From Methylobacterium longum (lineage in GTDB: Bacteria > Pseudomonadota > Alphaproteobacteria > Rhizobiales > Beijerinckiaceae): a stretch of DNA of 33,401 bases. The stretch covers positions 1-33,401 of the forward strand of contig NZ_BPQS01000054.1 of the NCBI RefSeq assembly GCF_022179385.1, read 5' to 3'. The notes beneath the pieces were generated by a model. It was given only the letters and a program-made list of their open reading frames with translations. It made no database searches and had not been told where the DNA came from. Each line of letters begins with the position of its first letter. Position 1 is the first letter of the stretch. The translations under genes and the position numbers were made by a program. Positions 24,217 through 31,707 of this stretch are shown one piece after another.

Positions 24217-24390
24217 TCAATTTACTTTGTTGTGCGCCGCATAATCTTCATAAAACGGATCGCGCTGGAGCGAGGTGAAGCCGAGGCAGATCAGAGCGAT
24301 AATGGCCAGATAGAAGCTGACCGTCGTTGAGGTGCCACATTAACCAGCCAGGCCGCGGCGATTAGCGCGGAGCCGCTGGAGGACCTGAGA
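24217..24390 (-). pseudogene. C-terminal remnant of an MFS transporter
   Basis: The minus strand reads TVSFYLAIIALICLGFTSLQ then RDPFYEDYAAHNKVN and a stop at 24217: one complete hydrophobic helix and a polar tail of the kind that ends MFS (metabolite/H+ symporter type) permeases. Further upstream, another frame reads SGSALIAAAWLVNVAP, plausibly the preceding helix after a frameshift. Nothing resembling the other helices is found beyond about 24390. It sits 81 bp upstream of the monooxygenase in the same direction, so the operon may once have begun with this transporter. Confidence 0.55.
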
Positions 24391-24456
24391 CCACTGCCTA
24401 GTTACATGACGTTCTCGCATCGCAGGTGGCGTCCGTTGAGATCACCCTACCAGCAT

Positions 24457-24530
24457 CCTAGTGCATAAAAAGCGCATTATTTTGGAGCTGTTCGTTCGGA
24501 AAAAGCGAACTCGGCGTGCAGCGCACTAGG
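24457..24530. promoter_or_regulatory. Long inverted repeat in the LysR/monooxygenase divergent region
   Basis: CCTAGTGC (24457-24464) and GCACTAGG (24523-24530) form a perfect 8-bp inverted repeat around 58 bp. Inside lies a second dyad, GTTCG (24490-24494) and CGAAC (24506-24510), and the AT-rich core GCATAAAAAGCGCATTATTT. The segment lies between the LysR gene and the divergent catabolic operon, where LysR regulators bind, and is a good candidate for their operator or for a transcript hairpin. Confidence 0.45.
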
Positions 24531-24690
24531 AATTGGAATTATTTTTCGCTTAGAATCTGGGGGCGGCGGTTCCCTCGCCAGCTGAGACGATGCCCTGAAG
24601 CTGCCATGTCGGTCTCTTGCTCCGTAGATCGCCGCCAGTGCACCCTTTGGCTCTCACGCACGGGGGACTTCAGGTCCAGGCGAGGCAAAG

Positions 24691-25581
24691 GTGGCCGTGA
24701 ACATCAAACAGCTTGAGACCTTTTTGGAGATCGCGCGCTGCGGGAGCTTCACCGGTGCAGCGGATAGATTGAACGCGACAATATCGACTGTGTCAGCTCG
24801 GATTCAGGGGCTTGAGCAGGATCTCGGGGTGTTGTTGTTCGATCGAGTAGCGCGGAAGGCGAGTCTGACGGCAAAAGGGCGTGAACTGCAGATCTACGCG
24901 GAACGTGCCGTTGCCGCGTGCTCTGAAATCCGTTTGAAGGTGGGTAGCGGAGAGGCCTTGTCGGGCTGTGTGCGTCTCGGCGTTGCAGAACTGGTGGCGG
25001 TGACCTGGTTGCCGACTTTTGTCGAGTTAATTCACCAAAATTATCCAAGGCTAACACTAGAATTGAGCGTTGCCCTGACCGCCGACCTTCAACATATGAT
25101 GGCACACGGGGAGATAGACCTCGCATTGATGCCATCCACGTGTTTCGACCCTGATATCTCTGCCCGGTCGCTCGGCTACGTTCGCTTTGCCTGGATGGCA
25201 GGCCAAGCGATTTCATTGCCAGACCGAGTGATCGAGCCCTCCGACTTCCGCGACCTTCGTGTCCTCTCTTTGGGCAAGAACAGCTTTCATTATCGGACCG
25301 TCGAGGGTTGGCTTAGCGCGCGTGGCCATGAGGTTAGAGCGGTCGATCTCTGCAATAGCATGGGGGCAATCGCATCGCTGACGAAAGCTGGAATTGGGGT
25401 CAGCTTACTACCGGTCCAGTGTTACCAACCAGAGATCGCTTCGGGCGTCTTCCGAGTGCTTGCGACGCACCCGGAGGGTCCGTTGGTTGAATTTTTCTCC
25501 GTGCACGCCTCGAACTCTTCGACATCGATTCCTTCGTTGATGGCCGAAATGGCCGTGCGAGCGAGCACGTTCGAAGTGTAG
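24691..25581 (+). CDS. LysR-family transcriptional regulator
   Basis: This 296-residue LysR-type regulator has an N-terminal winged helix-turn-helix (IKQLETFLEIARCGSFTGAA, then STVSARIQGLEQDLGVLLFD, about residues 5-60), a linker helix, and an effector-binding domain of the periplasmic-binding fold (about 90-290). The start is GTG 24691 with GAGG eight bases upstream; GTG 24697 is an alternative. It is transcribed away from the monooxygenase/CoA-transferase operon, with a decayed transporter end and inverted repeats between them, the classical arrangement for a LysR activator of a divergent catabolic operon. The inducer is probably an acid or CoA ester of that pathway (inference). Confidence 0.9.
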   Translation: MAVNIKQLETFLEIARCGSFTGAADRLNATISTVSARIQGLEQDLGVLLFDRVARKASLTAKGRELQIYAERAVAACSEIRLKVGSGEALSGCVRLGVAELVAVTWLPTFVELIHQNYPRLTLELSVALTADLQHMMAHGEIDLALMPSTCFDPDISARSLGYVRFAWMAGQAISLPDRVIEPSDFRDLRVLSLGKNSFHYRTVEGWLSARGHEVRAVDLCNSMGAIASLTKAGIGVSLLPVQCYQPEIASGVFRVLATHPEGPLVEFFSVHASNSSTSIPSLMAEMAVRASTFEV

Positions 25582-25870
25582 ATGTTTGATCCCGGCATTT
25601 GACGGTGCAGTCTCAACGCTTGCGTGGCTGTGCGCCGCGCCGAATGACGCCCGCAGACCCGCCACGAGGCTTGGGTCGCGGTGGTTCGAGCGGCGATCAC
25701 CAGCCCGGATTCGTCCAGCCGCAGTTCGGCGGCGCGAGGGTCGTCCGGGACCGATGGCCGATGGGGTCGACATCGGCATTGCACTGCCCCGATCCATACG
25801 AGAAACAACGCCCGAACCATCCGCCAGCACCGAATGTGCGGATGAATCCCTTCTGAATGCTGATTATACA
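25582..25870. other. Short region without a supportable gene
   Basis: About 290 bp between the LysR stop and the dodecin stop (convergent genes). The minus strand from about 25822 has a frame beginning MVRALFLVWIGAVQCRC, like a short signal or lipoprotein N-terminus, but it continues without recognisable domain and overlaps into the LysR gene. I see no terminator with a T-run. Confidence 0.35.
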
Positions 25871-26095
25871 CTAAGTTCCTGGTGAGGCGCTTTCCATCGT
25901 GAAGCCAACCTTCAAGGTGACCTGGTAGTGCTGTACCTTGCCGTCCTCGATCTGGCCGCGTGTCTCCATCACCTGGAACCACCGCAGGTTCCGCACGGTC
26001 TGGCCGGCGCGTGCGATAGCACCCTGGATCGCATCCTCAATCGACGTCGTGGATGAGCCAACCAACTCGATGACCTTGTAGGCGTTGTCTGACAC
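25871..26095 (-). CDS. Dodecin, flavin-storage protein
   Basis: This 74-residue protein matches dodecin throughout: MSDNAYKVIELVGSSTTSIE, DAIQGAIARAGQTVRNLRWF, then QVMETRGQIEDGKVQHYQVT and LKVGF. Dodecins form hollow spheres of 12 subunits that bind pairs of riboflavin or FMN. The conserved Trp that stacks on the flavin is in LRWFQV, and the His/Gln pair (VQHYQV) is also typical. Usual length is 65-75 residues. It lies between two modules, one of which needs free FMN, so flavin buffering may be relevant, but dodecin is widespread and the link is only positional. It has its own upstream region and is convergent with the LysR gene. Confidence 0.93.
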   Translation of the reverse strand: MSDNAYKVIELVGSSTTSIEDAIQGAIARAGQTVRNLRWFQVMETRGQIEDGKVQHYQVTLKVGFTMESASPGT

Positions 26096-26594
26096 AGCAG
26101 CCTCCCATCATGAGACAAGCTGCCAGGATCGACCCGAAGCTGGTACGAAGCAAGCGCTCAGCGGAGTGCCATAAGTTCGAGGACCGGCTCACGAGCCGTT
26201 GAACTTCCTGCAGTGCGGAAGGGCAGTGAACCGGTAACCTGACGATATCAGCTTGAGGAAGGCTGCCCAAACCAGCTAAATGACCGGGTTGGTCGCCAAG
26301 CCGAATGGCCGGCTTCTCGCTCATTGGCGATCGGGCATGTCGTAGCCTGGCCGTTTGCGGAATGGCTGCTTCGGGGCGTTGGACGGGGAAAAGCGGACAC
26401 ACCGTTATCAACCAAACCTTACCTTAGAAGCTTGTTCGGTCCTGATACTGGCCCAACGCCTCAGGTCCGAACGATACGACCTCAGCGCTTAACGGCCTGT
26501 GGCTCGTTTCAGCGAACAGCGGAGCACGAGATCGGTCCAACAGCTGCTTCCATCCGTCGTTGCCTTTAATAATTAACCGGTCTATTTCTAAATC
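26096..26594. other. Intergenic region between dodecin and the AcuR-like gene
   Basis: About 500 bp separate the divergent dodecin and TetR-type genes. No gene is supportable: frames on both strands are short, without ribosome sites or known motifs. The last 40 bp before the TetR start are AT-rich (TTTAATAATTAACCGG) and form its promoter/operator. The rest may be decayed sequence. Confidence 0.45.
26573..26584. promoter_or_regulatory. Candidate TetR-family operator TTAACCGGTCTA
   Basis: This near-palindrome differs at two positions from a perfect TAGACCGGTCTA and is centred on CCGG, 11 bp upstream of the start codon at 26595. From memory, TetR-type relatives with the 'RGCxxGNLGQE' core (NemR/AcuR group) bind dyads with this half-site. 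An overlapping perfect 11-bp palindrome (TTAATAATTAA, 26566-26576) is the other candidate. Its position suits autorepression of the acuR-acuI operon. Confidence 0.4.
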
Positions 26595-27239
26595 ATGAAG
26601 CCCAAATCGGTCTCAGCAGTCACGGCACGGAAGAGGGGGCGCCCGCCGCGGCTGGAGCCGGCCTACGGAATGTCGCGAGAGGCCTTGATCCGGGCCGGCG
26701 TCGCGCTGCTGTCGGAGAAGGGGTACTCAGCCACCGGCCTCGAAGAGGTCCTACGCAGCGCCGGTGTGCCGAAGGGTTCGTTCTACCACTACTTCGCGAG
26801 CAAAGATGTCTTCGGTGCCGAACTCGTCGACGCGTACGCGGACTATTTCGCGCGCAAGCTCGACCGCTGGTTACTCGACGAAAGCACGGCCCCACTTCAG
26901 CGCCTGAGGAACTTCGTCGCCGACGCGCGTGTCGGTATGGCGCGCTACAAGTTCCGCCGCGGCTGCGTCGTCGGCAATCTCGGGCAAGAGATGAGCGCCC
27001 TACCGGAGTCTTTCCGGGACCGCCTGCATGGGGTTCTGCTGGACTGGCAGACGCGGACTGAGCGCTGTCTCCGAGATGCCCAGGCCGCCGGTGAGATCGC
27101 CGCGGACGCCGATTGCACGGCGCTGGCGGCCTTCTTCTGGATCGGCTGGGAGGGCGCGGTCCTCCGCGCAAAACTTGAGCGCAACCCTGAGCCCCTCGAC
27201 CTCTTCGCCAACCTGTTCCTGACCTGTCTGGCGCGCTGA
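26595..27239 (+). CDS. acuR: AcuR-like TetR-family repressor
   Basis: This 214-residue TetR regulator closely follows AcuR, the repressor of acrylate/DMSP genes in Rhodobacter. It has an N-terminal RKRGRPPRLE arm, a helix-turn-helix (LIRAGVALLSEKGYSATGLE, then VLRSAGVPKGSFYHYFASKD, about residues 31-72), and the C-terminal ligand domain with LLDESTAPLQRLRNFVADAR, RRGCVVGNLGQEMSALPESF and FFWIGWEGAVLRAKLERNPE. It is followed after 23 bp by acuI, the same pair as in Rhodobacter, where acrylate or acryloyl-CoA relieves repression. The gene symbol rests on sequence pattern plus this neighbour. A NemR-type electrophile sensor is the alternative reading of the family. Confidence 0.85.
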   Translation: MKPKSVSAVTARKRGRPPRLEPAYGMSREALIRAGVALLSEKGYSATGLEEVLRSAGVPKGSFYHYFASKDVFGAELVDAYADYFARKLDRWLLDESTAPLQRLRNFVADARVGMARYKFRRGCVVGNLGQEMSALPESFRDRLHGVLLDWQTRTERCLRDAQAAGEIAADADCTALAAFFWIGWEGAVLRAKLERNPEPLDLFANLFLTCLAR

Positions 27240-27262
27240 GCGCCACCCGCGGAGTGCACCGG

Positions 27263-28246
27263 ATGTTCAAGGCGATCGTGATCGAAAAGGACGAGGCCGG
27301 CTACCGCGCCGGCTTGCGCGAGATCGACGAGGCGCAGCTGCCCGACGGCGACGTCACCGTCGATGTCAGCTACTCGACACTGAACTACAAGGACGGACTC
27401 GCGATCACCGGCAAAGGGCCGGTCGTGCGCAAGTTTCCGATGGTGCCGGGCATCGACGTCGCCGGCACCGTCCGCGAGTCTCGACATCCCGATTACAAGA
27501 CGGGTGATCAAGTCATCCTCAACGGCTGGGGTGTCGGCGAGACCCACTGGGGCGGGCTGGCACAGGTCGCGCGCCTAAAGGGCGACTGGCTGGTCCCGCT
27601 GCCCGAGGCGTTCACGCCGCGCCAAGCGATGTCCATCGGCACCGCCGGCTACACCGCGATGCTGTGCGTGATCGCGCTCGAACGCCACGGCGTAAGCCCG
27701 GACAAGGGCGAGGTCGTCGTCACCGGCGCGGCCGGCGGCGTCGGCAGCACCGCGGTCGCCCTCCTGTCGCGGCTCGGCTACACCGTCGTGGCGGTAAGCG
27801 GACGCTCGGAGGAGGCTGGCTACCTGCGCGGACTCGGCGCAGCTGAGGTGCTCGACCGGGCGGCGTTCTCGCAGCCGGGCAAGCCGCTCGCCCGGGAGCG
27901 CTGGGCGGGGGCTGTCGACGTGGTCGGCAGTCACACCCTCGCGAACGTCTGTGCTGCCACGAAGTACCGTGGCGTCGTCACGGCCTGCGGTCTCGCGCAG
28001 GGCATGGATCTGCCGGCGAGTGTGGCCCCGTTCATCCTGCGTGGTGTCAGCCTGATCGGCATCGACAGCGTGATGTGCCCGCGGCCTGAGCGGCTTGAAG
28101 CCTGGGGCCGGCTTGCCCGTGACTTGGACCTGGTCAAGCTCGACGCAATTACGAACGAAATCGGCCTGACGGATGTCGTAGCCACGGCAGAGCGCCTGAT
28201 GGCCGGCCAGGTGCGCGGCCGCGTGGTCGTCGACGTCAACCGCTAA
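27263..28246 (+). CDS. acuI: Acrylyl-CoA reductase (NADPH) AcuI
   Basis: This 327-residue zinc-independent medium-chain dehydrogenase of the YhdH/AcuI type reduces acryloyl-CoA to propionyl-CoA with NADPH, removing a toxic electrophile. Hallmarks are the N-terminal STLNYKDGLAITGKGPVVRK, PMVPGIDVAGTV, GWGVGETHWGGLAQVARLKG, the nucleotide-binding VTGAAGGVGSTAVALLSRLG (about 150-170), and the closing AERLMAGQVRGRVVVDVNR. No zinc-ligand cysteines are seen. The ATG at 27263 has GCGGAG eight bases upstream. It follows acuR by 23 bp and heads an operon-like run of transport and acyl-CoA genes. Confidence 0.93.
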   Translation: MFKAIVIEKDEAGYRAGLREIDEAQLPDGDVTVDVSYSTLNYKDGLAITGKGPVVRKFPMVPGIDVAGTVRESRHPDYKTGDQVILNGWGVGETHWGGLAQVARLKGDWLVPLPEAFTPRQAMSIGTAGYTAMLCVIALERHGVSPDKGEVVVTGAAGGVGSTAVALLSRLGYTVVAVSGRSEEAGYLRGLGAAEVLDRAAFSQPGKPLARERWAGAVDVVGSHTLANVCAATKYRGVVTACGLAQGMDLPASVAPFILRGVSLIGIDSVMCPRPERLEAWGRLARDLDLVKLDAITNEIGLTDVVATAERLMAGQVRGRVVVDVNR

Positions 28247-28396
28247 AGGTCTCGATCCAACCCGGCAGTTCGACTGCTGGCGCATGTAACAAGAGCACGA
28301 GGAAAATCTGAGTACAATGACTTGACGACAAGCGCGGCGCCGCCGCCGGACTGACAAAAACAATCGCAGTCCGCTCATAACAATGGAGGAACGACC

Positions 28397-29617
28397 ATGA
28401 AGGTTGTATTCGCGCTGGCGATGCTGTTCAGCGGCACGGCTGCTGCGCACGCCGATCCTCTGCCGACCTTTCGCATCGGCGTGCTGAACGACCAGTCCGG
28501 CCTCTACGCCGACATCGCCGGCCCCGGATCGGTCGAGGCCGCACGCATGGCGGTTGAAGACTTCAAGCCGGAGGACAAGGGCTTCCGTGTCGAGGTTCTA
28601 TCGGCCGACCACCAGAACAAGCCCGATATCGGTGCGGCTATCGTGCGGCGCTGGTTTGACGTCGACCATGTCGACGCCATTGTCGACGTGCCGACATCGT
28701 CGGTTGCGCTTGCCGTCTCGAACATCGCGAGCGAGAGGAATAAGGCCTTTCTCATCGCCAGCGCTGGCAGCTCGGACCTGACCGGCAAGAACTGCACCCG
28801 CACGAACGTCCACTGGACCTACGACACCTGGGCGCTCGGCAACAGCACGGCCCGCGCGGTGATCAAGCAAGGCGGAAGATCTTGGTATTTTCTCACAACG
28901 GACTATGCGTTCGGCCACGCCCTTGAGCGCGATGCCACCGAGGCCGTGACGAAGGCCGGCGGCAAGTCCCTCGGCCACGTCCTCGCGCCCTTCCAGAGCA
29001 CCGACTACTCCTCCTACCTTGTCCAAGCCCAGGGCAGCGGCGCGCAGGTCGTCGCGCTCGCCAATTCTGGCGGCGACACGATCAACGCCATCAAGCAGGC
29101 CTCGGAGTTCGGCCTCACCGAGGGCGGGCAGAAGCTCGTCGCACTCCTGGCCTTCATCTCCGACATCCATTCGATCGGCCTGAAGGTCGCTCAAGGTCTG
29201 ACCCTGACCGAGGCGTTCTACTGGGACCTCAACGACGGCACCCGCGCCTGGGCGAAGCGGTTCGCAGCTCGCAATGGCGGCCGCTACCCGACCATGAACC
29301 AAGCCGGCACCTACGCTTCGACGCTCCACTGGATGAAGGCCATCGCCGCCATCGACAAGGACAAGGCGCATCACGGCACCGAGGTCGTCACGCAGATGAA
29401 GGCGATGCCGACCGAGGACGCGTTATTCGGGCACGGCTCGATCCGCGCCGACGGGCGCACCATCCACGACCTCTACCTGTTCCAAGTGAAGAGCCCGGCG
29501 GAGTCGAGGGGCGCGTACGATTACTATAAGCTTCTCGACACCATCCCCGGCGAGCAGGCCTTCCGGCCCATGGCCGACGGGGGCTGCCCCCTCGTGGCCA
29601 ACACAGCCGCGAAGTGA
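28397..29617 (+). CDS. Periplasmic branched-chain-amino-acid-type binding protein (orphan SBP 2)
   Basis: This 406-residue paralogue of the binding protein at 16150 has a signal peptide (MKVVFALAMLFSGTAAAHA, cleaved after AHA), then FRIGVLNDQSGLYADIAGPG, SADHQNKPDIGAAIVRRW, SAGSSDLTGKNC, TDYAFGHALERDA and the ending YLFQVKSPAESRGAYDYYKL...GGCPLV. By eye well over half of the positions are identical. The ATG at 28397 follows GGAGG at ideal spacing. As in the other module, no ABC permease or ATPase is present and an MFS gene follows, here after 12 bp. The AcuI neighbour suggests a small unsaturated or hydroxy acid as ligand, but the fold usually binds amino acids or aromatic acids. Codon use is GC-rich and native-looking. 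Confidence 0.9.
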   Translation: MKVVFALAMLFSGTAAAHADPLPTFRIGVLNDQSGLYADIAGPGSVEAARMAVEDFKPEDKGFRVEVLSADHQNKPDIGAAIVRRWFDVDHVDAIVDVPTSSVALAVSNIASERNKAFLIASAGSSDLTGKNCTRTNVHWTYDTWALGNSTARAVIKQGGRSWYFLTTDYAFGHALERDATEAVTKAGGKSLGHVLAPFQSTDYSSYLVQAQGSGAQVVALANSGGDTINAIKQASEFGLTEGGQKLVALLAFISDIHSIGLKVAQGLTLTEAFYWDLNDGTRAWAKRFAARNGGRYPTMNQAGTYASTLHWMKAIAAIDKDKAHHGTEVVTQMKAMPTEDALFGHGSIRADGRTIHDLYLFQVKSPAESRGAYDYYKLLDTIPGEQAFRPMADGGCPLVANTAAK

Positions 29618-29629
29618 GGTGGCCTGGCC

Positions 29630-30865
29630 ATGGCGCTCCCTGACGCGGTCGAGGGCGCTGACGCCGCCGCCAAGCGGACGGCGATGGCGCTGCTGCTTCT
29701 CAGCGAGGTTGCGGCAATGGCGACGTGGTTCGCCACCACCGCCTCGATCGGCGCGATCCGCACGCACTGGACGTTGAGCCCCTTCCAGGAGGCTCTGCTC
29801 ACCAACAGCGTCCAGGCCGGGTTCGTCGCCGGTACCCTAGTCAGCGCGCTGTTGGGGCTAGCGGACCGGTTCGACCTGCGCCGGCTGTTCTGCGGGTGCG
29901 CCGTGGTAGCGGGCCTCGCCAACTTGGCGATGCTGGCCTTCGAGCCTACTTCGCCGGTGGTGCCGCTGCTACGCTTCGTGACCGGGGCCTGCATGGCCGG
30001 CGTCTACCCGGTCGGCATGAAGATCGCCGCGACCTGGGCGGTGGGCGACCTGGGGCTGCTGATCGGCCTGCTGGTGGCCGCGCTCACCCTCGGCTCGGCG
30101 CTCCCGCATCTCGTGGCGGCATTCGGCCAGCTCGACTGGCACCTGCCGGTGCTCGGCGCGGCGCTGGGGGCGCTCCTGTCTGCTGCCCTGATCCGCTTCG
30201 TGCGCCTCGGGCCGCTCCGGTCGGAGGCGCCACCGCTGCGTCTGGAGAACGCGCTGGAAGCCTGGCGCAACCGCGGGGTGCGGCTCGCCAACCTCGGCTA
30301 CCTCGGCCACATGTGGGAACTCTACGCGATGTGGGCCTGGATCGGTGCCTTCATGGCTGCGAGCTTCCGGGAACGCTACGGCAATGCGCCCCCGTTCCCC
30401 CCAGAACTCGCCGCCTTCGCTGTGGTCGCCGCCGGAGCTTTTGGTGCCATGCTAGGCGGCTGGGCGGCGGACCGGTTCGGACGCACCCTGGTCACCGGAG
30501 CCTCGATGCTCGCCAGCGGCTGCTGCGCCATCGCGGTCGGCTTCCTGTTCGGCGGCCCCGCCTGGGCGGTGCTGTCGGTAGGCGTGCTCTGGGGCGTAGC
30601 CGTGATCGCAGACTCGGCGCAGTTCTCCGCTGCGGTGAGCGAACTCAGCGATCGCCGGCTGATCGGCACGATGCTGACCGTCCAAACCTGTGTCGGTTTC
30701 CTGCTGACGCTCGTCAGCATCCAGCTCATCGCCTTCGCGGGGACCTATTTCGGCTGGCGCTTCGCCTTCGCGCTGCTTGCTATCGGGCCATTCCTGGGGC
30801 TCGCCTCGATGCTGCGGCTGCGGCGCCTGCCCGAGGCCAAGCGACTGGCGGGAGGACGCAAGTGA
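29630..30865 (+). CDS. MFS permease of the acrylate-like operon
   Basis: This 411-residue major facilitator has 12 helices and the typical GGWAADRFGR loop between helices 8 and 9, with WFATTASIGAIRTHWTL near the N-terminus and FVTGACMAGVYPVGMKIAAT in helices 4-5. It starts 12 bp after the binding-protein stop (GAGG upstream), and its last bases overlap the GTG start of the hydratase gene, so it belongs to the same transcript. It probably imports the acid that the ligase then activates. No close named relative is recognised. Confidence 0.85.
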   Translation: MALPDAVEGADAAAKRTAMALLLLSEVAAMATWFATTASIGAIRTHWTLSPFQEALLTNSVQAGFVAGTLVSALLGLADRFDLRRLFCGCAVVAGLANLAMLAFEPTSPVVPLLRFVTGACMAGVYPVGMKIAATWAVGDLGLLIGLLVAALTLGSALPHLVAAFGQLDWHLPVLGAALGALLSAALIRFVRLGPLRSEAPPLRLENALEAWRNRGVRLANLGYLGHMWELYAMWAWIGAFMAASFRERYGNAPPFPPELAAFAVVAAGAFGAMLGGWAADRFGRTLVTGASMLASGCCAIAVGFLFGGPAWAVLSVGVLWGVAVIADSAQFSAAVSELSDRRLIGTMLTVQTCVGFLLTLVSIQLIAFAGTYFGWRFAFALLAIGPFLGLASMLRLRRLPEAKRLAGGRK

Positions 30866-31707
30866 CAGCGAGGAGAAAGCCGCCTGTGACCTTCACGACG
30901 ATCACCTACGAGACGCTCGCGCCCGTGGCCCGCATCACGCTGAACCGACCGGAGCGCACCAACGCGATCAGCGCGACCATGCTCGACGAACTCGCGCAGG
31001 CGATGGACGCGGCCGAGGCCGACGCGGCGGTGCGCGCCGTGATCGTGCGCGGGGCCGGTACGGCCTTCTCCTCGGGCTTCGACCTCAAGGATCAGATGGC
31101 ACTCCGGCCCGAAGGCGTGAGCCAGTGGCGCCCTATCCTGCGCAAGGACTTCGACGTGCCGATGCGTTTCTGGCACTGCCCGAAGCCGACCATCGCGGCG
31201 GTGCGCGGCCCGTGCCTTGCGGGCGCCTGCGAGCTGGCACTGGCCTGCGACCTGACCGTGGCGGCCGAGGACGCCTTCTTCGGCGAGCCGGAACTCAAGT
31301 TCGGGGCCGGCATCGTGGTGATGATCCTGCCCTGGATCGTCGGGCCGAAGGCCGCCAAGGAGATCATCCTCACGGGCGAGGACCGCATCCCGGCGCGGCG
31401 CGCCTACGAGATCGGGATGGTCAACCGGGTGGTGCCCGCCGCCGATCTCGACGACAGCGCCCTACACCTCGCCCGGCACATCGCCGCGATCGACCCGAAC
31501 CTCGTTAAGGAGACGAAGCGGGCGATCAACCGCTCCATCGAGGCGCGCGGCATGCTGGAAGCCTTGGAGACGGCCCTCGACATCGACCTGCTGATCGAGG
31601 GCGAAGGGTCGCCGGACAAACGGGCCTTCATGGACATCGCCCGATCTCAAGGCCTCAAGGCGGCGCTGGCGTGGCGGGACAGCCGCTTCCCGGGAGCCAG
31701 GTCATGA
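30862..31707 (+). CDS. Enoyl-CoA hydratase with both catalytic glutamates
   Basis: This is a 281-residue crotonase-superfamily protein from the GTG at 30862 (GGAGG six bases before; overlaps the MFS stop as GTGA). A GTG at 30886 with GGAG upstream would give 273 residues and is nearly as good. NRPERTNAISATMLDEL, FSSGFDLKDQMAL and GACELALACDLTVAAEDAFF match the family. The two acid/base glutamates of true hydratases are present (Glu124 in CELAL, Glu144 in GEPELKFG). Near AcuI it could hydrate acryloyl-CoA to 3-hydroxypropionyl-CoA, an AcuH/AcuK-like role, giving a second exit for the same intermediate; longer enoyl-CoAs are also possible. The stop overlaps the ligase start (ATGA). Confidence 0.88.
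   Translation: MTARRKPPVTFTTITYETLAPVARITLNRPERTNAISATMLDELAQAMDAAEADAAVRAVIVRGAGTAFSSGFDLKDQMALRPEGVSQWRPILRKDFDVPMRFWHCPKPTIAAVRGPCLAGACELALACDLTVAAEDAFFGEPELKFGAGIVVMILPWIVGPKAAKEIILTGEDRIPARRAYEIGMVNRVVPAADLDDSALHLARHIAAIDPNLVKETKRAINRSIEARGMLEALETALDIDLLIEGEGSPDKRAFMDIARSQGLKAALAWRDSRFPGARS

Noticed and set aside
28261..28290. Hairpin CCGGCAG-TTCGA-CTGCTGG after acuI as a terminator
   Set aside because: One imperfect pair and no T-run; the downstream genes are probably read from the same or a nearby promoter.
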